Below are positions 49,484 to 62,000 of a stretch of 64,000 nt of DNA, piece by piece. Under the pieces are notes generated by a model. The model was not told the DNA's origin. It worked only from the letters and a program-made list of their open reading frames with translations, and ran no database searches. The stretch comes from Smittia aterrima (lineage: Eukaryota; Arthropoda; Insecta; Diptera; Chironomidae), in assembly GCA_033063855.1 (NCBI GenBank), contig CP093830.1, positions 9,610,854-9,674,853 on the forward strand. The letters are read 5' to 3'. Both the position numbers and the translations under genes were made by a program. Numbering within the stretch: the stretch's first letter is position 1; every line of letters starts with the position of its first letter.

Positions 49484-51148
49484 ATGGCGTGCTGTGGAAC
49501 TATCGCATCGATCTCGACATTTATTGTCATGGTTCAACTCTTTTGCGGAGTTTTCCGATGGATTTATGAGAATATTCTCGGACCACGATTCGGAAAATCG
49601 ATTGAATTCAAAACCTACGGAAAATGGGCACGTAAGTGAAAATAATTCTGTTGCCATGTTTCATCATTGAAGGTGTCAGCAGTTACTTCATCGAACAGCT
49701 TATCAAAATGATTCTACAACAAAAAATCTTATCTGCTGATAACATTAAATTTTAACTCACGCCATGAATCAGTTTGTTCAAAGTTTAAATTCTACGATGA
49801 ATAATTTGAAATGGAAATTAACTTGAACTTCGCTTTTGAGTTCTGAATTTAAATTGAAATTTATCGAATTCGGTTAGGGCCGTCGTCAGCAAGAAAATCG
49901 AAGATGATTTCAGAAATAGTTTGTTCAGTTGGCAATTATTATTTGCTGTCGAAGCTTTTCACAATCCAGTCACCTAAAGCGACATTTCATTCACGTCAAA
50001 CGATCGTAATAAAGCAAACTTATTGATTCAATTTCAGTTGTTACTGGAGCCACTGACGGAATCGGGAAGGAATATGCAAGATCTGTAAGTATTGAGAATG
50101 ATTTCAAGTTTTAGCGGCTCGTTAATTATTCAGATTGGATTAATATTTGCAAACAGCTTTGCAATAGAGCGCGAGAGAGAAAAAGATCAGGAAATGCAAT
50201 TAAATCTTGGCATTGGCACACGTCGATCATTAATGAAACTCGATGAGCTGCGTTTCCCTTTTGTTTACCACAAAGTTGTTACTCATCTCTAGACAGTACT
50301 TAAAGTTTAATCAACGTGAATAATTGACGATTGGCGCTTTGAACTTAACTTGCACTTGAGTGTTAATGTTGATATTAAAATTTCCATTGTAGCTTGCAAA
50401 ACGGGGACTCAATATCATCCTTGTGTCTCGAACACTCTCAAAACTTCAAACTGTAGCTAAGGAAATTGAAGAAGCTTTCAATGTCGACACTGCAGTCATT
50501 GATGTTGACTTCACTTCAGGACCAGAGATCTACGAGAAGATCAAGGAGAAAATTAAGGGCAAGGAGATTGGAACATTGGTTAACAATGTCGGAGTCAGCT
50601 ACGTCTGCCCAGATTTCTTCTTGTCAATTCCCGATCGCGAGAAGATGATTCAAGATATCGTAAAGTGCAATGTAACGTCAATGCCAATGATGTGCAGCAT
50701 TGTTCTACCTCAAATGGTTGAACGAAAACGTGGTGTCATTATCAACATTGCTTCGTTGTCTGCGATCGTCCCAGCTGGCAACTTATGCGTCTACTCTGCC
50801 TCAAAAGCTTTCGCTGATAAGTTCTCAGATGATTTGCAATCAGAGTACGAGAAAGACGGAATCATTATTCAATCAGTGATGCCAGGATTCGTAGCAACAA
50901 ACATGACAAAAATGAAGAAGGGTTCTTGGATGGCACCTCTTCCACAGCAGTACGTCGAGTCAGCTCTTCGAACTGTAGGACATGCAACACGCACTGTCGG
51001 TTATCTCCCTCACAATGTCCTTCAATTCAGCGCACAGTTGGCAATGTACTTAGTGCCTTCGATCAGTCGTTCTGTAACTTTGAAGACAATGGGAAATGCC
51101 CGCAGACGACTAATCAAACGAGGCTTGTACACACCAGTTGAGAACTGA
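49484..51148 (+). CDS. spidey: Very-long-chain 3-oxoacyl-CoA reductase (HSD17B12/spidey type)
   Basis: Short-chain dehydrogenase of the ER membrane that reduces 3-oxoacyl-CoA with NADPH in fatty acid elongation; fly spidey also affects ecdysteroid metabolism and oenocytes. Exons 49484-49631, 50038-50084 and 50393-51148 give 316 residues, close to the family norm. The start MACCGTIASISTFIVMV is a membrane anchor (about residues 5-30). WALVTGATDGIG (about 48-59) is the TGxxxGIG dinucleotide site, split by intron 1. NNVG is the NAG-type motif. The catalytic set is visible: Asn158, Ser186, Tyr199 and Lys203 (YSASK). The tail RRLIKRGLYTPVEN carries no classical KKXX retrieval signal. Convergent with UFM1: stops are 155 bases apart. 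An AATAAA at 51260-51265 is the probable poly(A) signal. Confidence 0.95.
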
Positions 51149-51259
51149 AAAGATTGAAAACTTTTTTTGAAACCAAAGAAATCTGAGTTCAACAGAAAAT
51201 GGAAATGGCTTAAATATATTTAAAGACTTTATGATTTAATTATTTCCACAAACAATTTC

Positions 51260-51265
51260 AATAAA
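51260..51265 (+). terminator. Polyadenylation signal of the reductase gene
   Basis: AATAAA 112 bases after the stop codon at 51148, followed by a T/G-rich stretch (TGTGTTTGTTG) suitable as the downstream element. It lies within the expected 3' UTR of the convergent UFM1 gene, so the two mRNAs may overlap at their ends. Confidence 0.6.
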
Positions 51266-51303
51266 AAAAGCGAATTCTGGATTGATCTCTGTGTTTGTTG
51301 TTA

Positions 51304-51723
51304 TTAATGTCCTACTCTGTCTCTTGGAATCAATCTTAGCTCTGATCCGTGTTTGAGAAAAACATTTCCAGCTGTTTGTGACGGGTTTATTCCAATTCCA
51401 TCGTCTGTGATGATTGCGCTGGTTGCTGGCGGAACATTGAACTCTTCAGCTGCAAATTTCAGAACTGCGGTGAACGGAGTGTTCTCAGGAACTGAGAGAC
51501 TAAAATAAAATATTGAACCTTGACATTTAGTTTGTAATAACTGGAAGATAACGATGAACAACTTACACTTTGAAGGGGAGCTTCGAGTCTGAAGTTAAAG
51601 TTATTTTAAAGGTGACTCTGAAGAAGAAAGTTAAAGATTCATTTCATGAAATATTGAAGAAATCTGTGATTCATCTTTGATCACTTTTAATTGAGGAACT
51701 TTCTATCAAACTTACTTCGACAT
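51304..51723 (-). CDS. Ufm1: Ubiquitin-fold modifier 1
   Basis: Small ubiquitin-like protein conjugated by UBA5-UFC1-UFL1, notably to ribosomal protein uL24 at the ER. Three exons: 51716-51723 (8 nt, ATGTCGAA), 51567-51617 and 51304-51499, phases 2 and 2, 84 residues. The translation MSKVTFKITLTSDSKLPFKV matches UFM1 from end to end, including the AIITDDGIGINP and GNVFLKHGSELRLIPRDRVG regions. Gly83 is the conjugation glycine; only His84 follows it, whereas human UFM1 carries Ser-Cys, so UFSP processing would remove one residue. The first exon is invisible to ORF searches because of its size. Confidence 0.97.
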
Positions 51724-52405
51724 TGCACTGTTTATTATTATAAGAGTGATCTACAATTGTTTACAATGGAATTAATACGAAGGAGCTCACAAACTTAAGC
51801 AAAATTCACTGCCAACTCAAAGACTCGATTTCTACTAGAAAGCGATTTGTGCAAATCGAGAAGAATTTTTTAACTTGTGCTTCGGCCCAAACTCATCTTG
51901 TAAAGAAAGATATTTTGGCATAGTAAAATATAAGTTTTAGAATAAATAACTTTGCAAGGACCAAAGTTATTCAGAAATATTTTTGATGATCTTTTTGTTA
52001 ATCCAGAAAATCCTGACAATTTATATTTTTGCTGAGCTTGTAAAGTCAAGCTAAGGCCAAAACTATCTCCCATCCACTTTGTGTGGAAAATTCCTTCATC
52101 CAGCATTGACTTCAGTTCAATTCTTTATTTCGATTCCTTCGCTTGGAAAAGAATGACAGCATTTAAGTTGATCAGTTCTTAAAGTATTCGGAGTGCGCAA
52201 TAATTTTTTGCCTTAATCGCGTTTCTCTAAAATGTTTGTTTCATAAGCTTTTTCGTGAAATAATTATTTCTTTGGAGAATTTCATCGAAAATCTCAGTGC
52301 AATACAGAAATCAGCGATTTCTTCTTCAATGATAATTCTCAAGTCAATAAAGTCAACAAGTTTTAATTGAAACGCTTGACATTCGATCAACCGCAACCCG
52401 CAAAT
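51724..52405. other. Divergent promoter region, UFM1 and SLC5 transporter
   Basis: About 680 bases between the ATG codons of two divergent genes, so both promoters should lie here. A 78-codon minus-strand frame at 51870-52106 looks like chance translation. No clear TATA box or repeat recognised. Confidence 0.5.
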
Positions 52406-54638
52406 ATGTTTGGAGTTCTCGATTATTTTGTGTTTGGTATTTCGCTTTTGATAAGCGTTGGAATCGGAATGTAAGTTTATTAACTTTCGGTTAAATTGTG
52501 TAAACATTTCTTAATAATTTTGATAGCTACGTTCGATTTGCCCATAAGCAAAAGTCGTCCGATGAATTTCTTTTGGCGAACCGAAGCATGGAGGTGAGAG
52601 TGTTATCAAAAAAAGTAATTAACATAGTTGACCTTCAATACCATTTTCCGTTTGTTAATGAAGGTCTGGCCAGTAGCTTTCAGCTTAATGGCTAGTTTTA
52701 TGTCCGCGATTACACTCCTCGGTGTTTCAAATGAAAATTATCAGTTCGGGACACAATTTGTGATCATCAACATTTCGTACATGATCGCCACGCCGATCGC
52801 TGTTTATTGGTTCTTGCCAATCTTCTATAATCTGCGAGTTACAAGCGCTTACGAGGTTAGTAGTTTGATGAACTGTTATCAGCAGGATAAGTAAAATTCA
52901 CACACTTGTGATTTCTTTCGTTCGCAGTATCTCGAGAAAAGATTTGGAAAATGCGCTCGATTATCAGCTTCACTCGCTTATTCGATTCAGATGATTTTGT
53001 ATATGGGGATCGTTCTTTATGCTCCAGCCTTGGCATTTGAGAGCGTTATTGGCGTTGATAAGAACATCGCGATTGTGATCATAGGATTGACGGTTATTTT
53101 CTACTGTTGCGTCGGTGGAATGAGAGCAGTTCTGTAAGTTGATCTAAATATTTATTCACATTCTAAAATGATTAGCGAATTTATTTATAGATTGACCGAT
53201 GTTTTCCAATCATTTTTGATGTTCGTCGCAATTTTCCTCGTCATCATATCGGGAGTTGTTCACGCTGGCGGATTCGCAAATATTTTCAAAGTTGCGTCAG
53301 AAGGCGGTCGTTTAGAGTTATTCAACTTTGACCCCGATCCCACGGTTCGTCATTCCTGGTTTACGCTGATCATTGGAGGTCTATTTACATACTTGTCGCT
53401 TTACGCAGTGAATCAAGTTCAAGTCCAAAGACTTCTGACTGTGAAATCGCTTAAATCAGCACAAAACGCTCTTTGGTCAGTAACTTTGTTTTTAATTCGA
53501 ACTCCAAACTAAAAATTCAATTTGTTCATTTCGCAGGTGGAATTGGCCGATTCTCTCCGCTCTCTCGTTTACAACATCGTTCAGCGGTTTGGTCATTTAC
53601 TATTTCTATCAAAAATGTGATCCATTGCTCTCCGGTCGAATAACAAATCGTGATCAAAACATGGCAATTTATGTAATGGATGCTCTCGGACACATTCCAG
53701 GAATAGCTGGACTCTTCGTCAGTGGAATCTTTTCAGCTTCACTTTCAAGTGTTAGCTCATGCTTGAATTCACTTGCTGCAGTCACATTGGAAGACTACTT
53801 TAAGCCTTTATACCTCGTACTTATGAAGAAACCGCTAGACACGTCTCTTTCGCGCTCAGCTATCCCATCAAAAATCATTGCAGGAGCTTACGGTGTCGTT
53901 TGCATTGGAACTGCATTTCTGGCCCAAAGAATTGGAGGAATTCTTCAAGTGTCGTTGACAGTCTTTGGTGTTGTTGGAGGTCCGTTGTTAGGGCTTTTCA
54001 CTCTAGGAATGAGCTTGAAGAGGGCAAATGAAAAAGGCTCCGTACTTGGATTGTTCACTGGAATCATTATTAGCATGTGGATTGGATTTGGAAAACCTAA
54101 ACCTCCACCCCCAGTATGACATTTTATTACTTTGAAGTCTAGAAACTACAAATATTTTCTTGCAGTCTCTCGGATTTTCAACAGAAGACTGCTCTCAATT
54201 TGGATTATTCAACATAACATCAAGCATTCCGAAAACTACTGTTGTCGATCCATCAGAGTGAGCTCACAGATTTTATCTTTTTCTTGCGGTCAACTAACTC
54301 AATTCTTTTTTCAGATACTTTTACTTATATCGTCTAAGTTACTTGTACTCAGCTGTCATTGGGTTTGTGATAACATTTACAATCGGTTACTTGGCAAGCC
54401 GCTTATTCGAATCATTGAATATCGAGGGAACAGATCGAGTTTATGTTAACGGAGACAAGCAAGTTTTGAACTATGATCTCTTCTTTCCTCCAATCGCAAA
54501 AAGACTGAGAAAAAATCACTCGAAACGAGACAAATTATTATCGAACAATTTAGCTCATGTAAGAATTAAGTCACAATCTAAGAAATGTTTAATGAAATTT
54601 TCTCTTTTCAGATTGAACTTGCTGTTGCAAAAAAATAG
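52406..54638 (+). CDS. SLC5-family sodium-coupled solute transporter
   Basis: Plasma-membrane sodium symporter of the SLC5 (SSS) family, closest in style to the insect sodium-coupled monocarboxylate / multivitamin transporter group; substrate cannot be read from sequence. Nine exons: 52406-52470, 52527-52593, 52664-52855, 52928-53133, 53191-53475, 53537-54113, 54166-54257, 54315-54558 and 54612-54638, phases consistent, 584 residues. Family landmarks: DEFLLANRSM after TM1, WPVAFSLMASFMSAITLLG (TM2), YLEKRFG, the glycine-rich GGMRAVLLTDVFQ, HIPGIAGLFVSGIFSASLSSVSS with the Ser cluster that lines a sodium site, and GVVGGPLLGLFTLGM. The loop after exon 6 is Pro-rich and ends with an extracellular SLGFSTEDC type segment before the last helix. 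The final 9-codon exon completes the cytoplasmic tail HIELAVAKK. Convergent with the DUF1308 gene. Confidence 0.93.
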
Positions 54639-54875
54639 AAATCAGCATCACATTTACTCCTTAGACAATAACTTAGTGGTCAAGCAAACGTACTGTAATA
54701 TAAATTAAGTCTTCCAATACTTCAATGACGAGTAGAGCTTTCGTGAGATTTTGATTGCCAAAGCCATTTGGCAAATTCTCTTCCGAAAGCCACTGCACTC
54801 AGATTTGAAGAAACTGAACTAAAAAATGATTTTTGTCTAATCCAAAATTGATTATGAAAAATTAACTTTATTGAT

Positions 54876-56043
54876 TTATAAATCTTCGATTTGCTTGTTC
54901 TCAGTCAAGGCTCTTGCAGGATGAGTGACCATTGGGATATCTAAGTTCTTCATTTTGGCAGATCGTTTGAAGCCAGCGTTTGCTGAGACTGTGATCGCTT
55001 GGTGGAAGATTCCAAAAGCGAAAATCTTTCGACTTCGTTCTTTGATGTGCAATGAGAGTTCGACGTTAATAATTTTCTCGGGATTCTCGACATCTTCAAG
55101 GATTGTAAGCATTTTCTTTAACTCTTCGGCTCTTAACTTTTCATTCGGTCCGCCTAGTAATTCGACTATTTCATCGAATGATTTCACAGCAGTTTCACAA
55201 CAGATCAACTTCTTCCCTTCAAATAACTTTTCCAATTCGGGTTTGATTGGATGCTTTCGCTCCATCTCGGCTTGTTCTTCAAGGAGTTTGTCAGTGAATC
55301 TATGATTGCAACCTCCGTTTGAGAGAGCTGAGACATAAGCGAGCATTGTCGAGATGTCGATGTTCAATATTTTGTTAACTTTAACTTCTCCACTTTGAGA
55401 CACTCTGAACTTTCGACCCAGAAAAATTCCTCTTGCCTCAAGCTCCGTTTCTAATTTCTCGTCGATTGGATTCAGAAAGTCGAAAACAACTTTCGGTCGA
55501 AGGAAACTTTCGTTTGCAACTTTAACAAACTCATCAGCGAAGGCGAAAATATTCTTTGCTCCATATTCGCATCTTCCCAACACTTCATCTCTGATGGAAT
55601 CGGAGCTACGAGCGATTATCTTCACCCACGTATGATTATCGTTTGCGATGAAGTCGATTTTGATGGATAAGTTGTCCAGTTTCCTAACAGCCGAGATTGA
55701 TCGAATGTCGTCATAATTGTATAAGGAATTGACGAGATAACTGAAGTAATTTAAGTTTGTGCATTGAAGCTTACGACCCACATCGACTGTATCACAAGTA
55801 GCGGTTAACGATTTGGTTTTGAGCTAAAAGAAAAGTTTTTGAGTAAACTTAGCAAACATTGAAAGAATTTTTTACCTTTTCCAGAAATTTAATTTCTTTA
55901 TCAATATTTCGTTTAGTTTTTAATGCTCCTTCGACTTCAATGAAGTCACGTTCGAGTTTCTCGACCAATGATCGACCTAACTCAATTTTCTCGTCGACTA
56001 AAGCTATGTAAGATTCGTAAGATGAATTTTCGCAATTTTCCAT
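54876..56043 (-). CDS. DUF1308 protein, C7orf25 / UPF0415 type
   Basis: Conserved eukaryotic protein of unknown biochemical role, homologue of human C7orf25. Exons 55876-56043 and 54876-55823 join in phase 0 to 371 residues, somewhat shorter than the human protein. The N-terminal 55 residues form a coiled helix (VEKLERDFIEVEGALKTKRN). The DUF1308 part contains the family landmarks NIDISTMLAYVSALSNG near residue 200, CCETAVKSFDEIVELLGGP near 260, and the C-terminal ARALTE. The invariant Asp residues in the first motif recall PIN-like nucleases, a comparison from family knowledge, not proof. I chose the ATG at 56043; a few in-frame codons upstream start only from TTG, and a CTTTCCAG acceptor at 56053-56060 suggests a 5' UTR intron ending just before the ATG. 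Confidence 0.9.
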
Positions 56044-59000
56044 TGCGATCAGCTGGAAAGCAGCGACGGAAAACAAACGCTCAGCTTTAAACTATTATAA
56101 TTTTTGAGTTTGTCTGTTTGTTTGGAGATGTTTGCGAAAAGAACTTTTCATCATTGAAAATGATTGTAACTCTCAATTTGTTAGTTTCCTATTAAAAAAC
56201 TTATAATTCCTAAAAATCGACTGATCATCTCACGACGGGCACACCAAACTAGAAAAGTTCGCTCATGTGTTTTGAACGTTTCCCTCTCTCAGTCTTACTT
56301 TATCTTCCAACGAGGAAGCGTCTTGTCGAACGTAAATATTTTTTTCGTGTCGTCGGCTTAAAGTGCAAGATTCCCGGGAAAAGTAAAATAAAATCTCGAT
56401 TGTCTATCGCGTGTGTAGTTTAATCTGAGTTTCAATCGCTAATTCAATCGAGTTGTGATGAGCAAAAAATAGAAGCAGCTCTTGAAGAATCTTAAAGAAA
56501 AAGAAAGTTTAGATTCTTGCGAAAATAGCGAGAAAGGGGAAGAAAGAAAAAAGTTTATTTGCGAAAATCTTTAGAGTGTTATCGCTGGTGAAGGCTTACA
56601 ATCGTTGTCATAAAGTTTATCATCGAAGAAAATAAAGCAAAAAATAAAACACGTTCAACAATTAGTTGAGAAATGTGAAGTGAAATCGAGTTTTATGCTA
56701 TTCGGTGATAAGAAAATTGTTTGTAGGAAACTAGACTCAACAAAATAATTTTCGATGTAAGTTTTGCAATTTCTCAGTCACGAAGTCTTTTAAAATCCCT
56801 TCAACAACAAACAAAAGAATCTAATTCACTCGAGAGTGCGTAAACTTTTGTCTACCTGCGACGAAATGATGACGAATCGATGTATCCTTTGTGGGGAGAG
56901 GGAGATTATGTTCGTGCAAGAAAAAACTTCTCGTAAAAAGTGACGAGCACAAAAGGACTCGAAAGGATGTTCGCAAATCACGTCCCATTCGATTCTTAAG
57001 GCAGTCGACTAATAACAAATGAAATGTTTAGAAGTTAGTGAGGGCAACATTTACGAATAAGACACAAACAATCGTAAAGAATGAAAAATTGAAACGAAAT
57101 TTACGAATTTCCTGCTTAAGGAGCATTCATCAAGCACCTGTAACACGAACCTGTGTGCAGTTTACTTAAAATTCCAACGGACATTGGAACTTCGTAGCGA
57201 TCGACATTGATGTCATCATGAGAGTGTTGACAATGGTTACGTAAATAAACGGTCGCAAGAACTTAAGCAAATATGCTCATTATTCCCACATCGCAAATTG
57301 ATTGATTGGTCTCCAATTTCATGCAAAACAAAAATCCTATTCTCCAAGGAAAACTTGTCTCTCGATCAAATATCTCATTCAATTGTTATTCAAATTCCCG
57401 TCAAAAAGAATTTACCTTCGAAAGGAACTTCGATGGGAGTAGAATTAAGAATCGTGCGTGTGAACCGAATTCTTCAACTGAGCCGTTGATTGTTTGTGTA
57501 ATCTAACGCTCGTTTCGACTCTCAATATGGAATTTCAGATTATTATTTTAACATTGTTAAAAATTTAACTTACAAATTACATCATCAGCAGAATACGAAG
57601 AAGAAAAAGACTTTGCGAGATTTCTCGCGAGATTGTTTCACGACTTTTTAAACGCTCATCAATGAAAGTTTCCCGCGCGTTAGAATTCCATCGATCGCAT
57701 GCAAATCGTGACGAGTTTGCCATAAGCGATGACCCGTTAGAGCATTTTTTATGGTTTTGATTTAACAAATCGATGCCTTTCAATGTGGGCCGTTGCACCA
57801 TCGCAAGGTCGCAACGGTTCATCGAAAAAAAAAATATTTTTCTCTTTTATCGATTTTCGCTTTATTTCATGCTGATGATGGCTTTTCGTTGCTTCGCGTG
57901 CAGCGCCGTCTTTAACTTGTCGTGCGACCTATAAACTCTCCTCACCGCATGGCAATTATTAACAAATAAAAACTTTGAACTTGAAAAAACGAATCAAAGA
58001 CGTTGGGAACATTTCGGAAAAATTCTCAGATGACGAATTTGGGCTTATGTAAGTTTGAACGCCTTAATCGCACGATGACAACAAGAATAATTGATGGGTT
58101 TCACATTCATAATGCTCGACGTCAATTTATGCGATCATAAACACACCCATGCGACGCCAAGCATCTCTCGAAAAGGGAAACTCATCTCAGAGACTTCCTG
58201 CCGCGCATAAATTAAGCGAGCAAGCTCTCGTTTGTTTCAAAAGCAAATTTCACTTCACAATTTCCATAACAAACGATTATTTTAGGAGAAAATTGATCGT
58301 TCGTTGAAGCGATTGATTACGAAACACTAAACCCTTCAAATTACTAAACAAATCATTAATCATAACTCCGCATGGTTCATCGCTTCGTGAACTTTAAAAG
58401 CAATTGAAAGAGAAAGAAGAAATAAACTCGTTCGGTAACTTTTACTTTCCGTTAGATTCCTCGACTTCGTTCAATGGAATCATTATGTTTAGCGAAAGAT
58501 TTCATCCACAAATGGGCGCGCTTTGGAATGTTGAAGCTTTGCTTCAGCTCCAAATTTTTTCCTTTCTTTCGAAATATTTTTAAATCATTCTTCAACACTT
58601 TTCTGTAACTTCAAGTGGGCAGACAGTTTATCGCTCCATAAATTACCGATTATCACCCTCAAGCTCAAGTGTGTCAAATATTGCGCTTCAGTTGAATCTG
58701 AAATCAATTGCAGTCAATTTATGGTCACTTGAAACGCCATGTAAACAAAAGCCGTTGGTCAGTGCGATGAGGATGGAAGTAGAAGCACAACATGCCGATA
58801 AAGGAAGTAGGTGTGCGGGAAGGAGACGTCAAAGGCAGGAAATTAGCTCGTTCTACTAATGTAGTAATTGTTTAACTGAACAGCTCAGTTAAAATATTAA
58901 TTCTCATGCACTTGCGGTGTTTACAGTTGTTCAACAGTCCGTTTTTTTTAAAGCAATGATAATCCATTTATCTGTCGTTGAACCGATCGACTCTGCAAAT

Positions 59001-62000
59001 AAAATCTTTTTTCCTCGAAAGGTAAAACAAAGATTGACAAACAGGTTGAGAAGAATTAACGAAAATGTGTTAATTATCTTTGTCGACTACAAATATTTAA
59101 TTCGGCAAAAACTTTTCGGCGAAACTTCTCAATCAAATTTTCTCGCGAGTATTGAATCCAACTCAAACTTTCATGGCTTTCTAGGCTTTCGTTCCATTTG
59201 GCTATGAAAAGAATTCGACGAAGACCCAAAGACCCACATTTCATACATTGAGAGCGACAATTTAATTCATTTTTGGCTCGGGAAATTTTATTTCGATGAC
59301 TTCTTGGCAAATCGATTGACGGCGCATGACGTCATAGTTTGTTATCGTGGCGAATATTTAGGGGAAAATTACGATTCGCGCGATAAGGAAATTACAGTCG
59401 CTGTTATCAGTTTCAACTAATAAACAAAATAATTCTCAGATGGTTCCGAGTTTGTTTGTCTGCTTTGTGGTTAAGATAAGAGCATTTAAACTTCAACAAT
59501 TCGAAGCTTAGCTGATGAAGGTTTAATTATTTATTATGAGTCATCAACAAAGCAAGCTCAATCTAATTGAGTTGCTCCATTTACAGTCACGTTCGGCTTC
59601 ATCTCCCGAAATGGTTCGAGGCGAGAATCTACAAAATTCAATTATGCAATTAATCGGAGCGCGTTCTTTGAGTGAGACAAACAACTAAATTAAATACGAG
59701 AAAATGCTGGCGTTGCATTTGGAGAGCACAGCCCGGAGGAGGAAATAATTAATCGATGATGAAACCGTCGCATATTCCTTGATAATCTGTCAGTTTTGTA
59801 ATTTTTTCCCCTCGGAGTCTGCGCAAAAAAGTAAACTTGAATTATCGCCGAATTTGAAGATGAATCTTCACAGATACTTAGCAAAAAATCGTTTCTTATT
59901 GAAGATTCCGCTGATGATGCTTAAATATTTCGTTTCAATCATGAACAGATGACTCTTATTGTCAACTAATGACGCGCTTGAAGCATTTTAAAAGAATGAA
60001 CTGAACAGTAAGCAGCCTCCAGGCGAAAAGGTTGGAATTCGATGGAATTAATTGAAGCGTAAAATTAATGAAGAATGAAAAGTTTGATCCATTAAAAAAA
60101 GAGAATGAAAATGTGAAATGAATGGAACAGAAAGGGAATTGTATTTCACGTAACGAGATTTCGGAATGATCTGGACGTTCACGTACATCGTCATTCCCAT
60201 GGCGAGTAAAAGCAATTAGATTCTCACTAGCTTCTGGTGTTCACTTTTATTGAACTATCTCGCTTAAGAAAATATTCCGACGTCACATCATAAATTCTAT
60301 CGCACCTGGTCTGCTCTCAAACTCTAGCTATCGAGCTATTTGTTTTATGCTCAACAACATTTTCTTTCCGTCGTCACGGCAACCACTTCAGATGAATCAT
60401 CGCATCAGAAAATTCTCCCTCCCTTCCGTCTTCTTTCTCGACGTGGAATGAATTATGCATCAGCATCCAGAGAAAGTGCATTTTGGTCTAGAAAATCAAT
60501 TTTTGTTGCTTCCGAACCCTTTTAAGTTAAATTGTGTGGGAGCTAAATTGATATTTACTCAGGAGTTGTTTTAATCCTTTAGCCTTCGGCTTGACAGTAA
60601 AATAAAATCTCTTTCATTTCGTTTCATTCACGATTGTATAGATATAAATTTTATGACTGCACTGAGTGATAACCAAGAGGGGAAGTCAATGAAAATTGAT
60701 GTGAAGATAACAATTTGTCAAGGGAAATTTGTCGAGAAAGGAAACTGAATTATTTAAGTTTATTTTTATCGCCCAGCGTGAATTCTTTCTTTTTGAATGA
60801 AAGAAGTCTAACCTTCTTGGTCTTTTCTCTTTGAAAAATGATGAAACGTGACGATACATTAATTGTTCTAATCAATTTTTCTCTTGTTGACTTAAATCTC
60901 ACGTTCATCGTTTGGTAAATCGAAACAAATTTCATTTCGAATCGAAAAAGTAATTTGTTTGTGGTTTTGAGCTAAAATCTGTTTTAATCTGCAATCAATT
61001 ATGTGATGTTCAAAGTGATTTCGAAGATCAAACAAAGCGAGCTAGAGTTATAATCTAAATCTCCTTACAAATGATTAACTGTTCAACTTGTTAGACTCTA
61101 GTGTTTGGAGAGTGAGAAATTTCCTGTCGTCAGATCAACGACTTGGAAAATTGGAATTTCGTTGTTCACACATCGCTTCGACGCATTTCTATGCAAAACT
61201 TATCGCGCTTGACGGTGAAACCGAGATTTTACAGCCTTAAGCCTCTTCACTACTGATGAACTTGTCAATTCAAAGAGACTTACTCCGAATCTTTTTAAAT
61301 ATTTATCGTAGGCAATTATTGATCGTAGGCGCAGGAAAAATAATCAAAGTCAATATTAATATTTGCTCATAAATCAACACAAAAACAGATTGCGTGATTT
61401 CATTCTCAAAATATCAACATTTTCCTCCTTTTTTTGAGTTAGGAAATCAAAAGATCTTGACATCACAAATCAATAATTTACAGGCCAATAAATATTTTAA
61501 TTTTGGATCATTAAGCTTCTTATGACGAGTCGTTTCTTTACTTTGTACACCTCGCTCTGTTGCTTTCAAAATAACTTTACAAACCTTCGTCGAGTCTTAA
61601 TTGGTTATCGCTCTCAATGTAAAGCATCAATCATCGTCCAGCAATTAAAAAGTTCTTAATGAAATACACGAGATTGGACTTGACATCAGAACAAAATGAA
61701 ATTGGTTTTTGACTCGCTTGATTAGCATTCGCATTCGAAGCAATTAGTAACTGTTTCTAGTTACTTCATCATAGAAGTTGACGAGTCGTTAAAAGTTTAT
61801 TGAAACGATTTCTTCGTTAGCTGTTGACACATTCGATTACTTTGGAGCATTCAAACATAAAGTCAACCTCTTCTTCAAGAGACAAAAAGATATTTATTCA
61901 CCTTCGATGATATTTCCTTATTGTTCTTGTCAAAGCCGAGATTGTAAAGATTGAACAAACGTTCAGTTTGTTGTGGGAGAAACAGATTTACAATGTCTAC

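Noticed and set aside
51870..52106. 78-codon minus-strand frame between UFM1 and the transporter
   Set aside because: No recognisable sequence and sits in a divergent promoter region; treated as chance.
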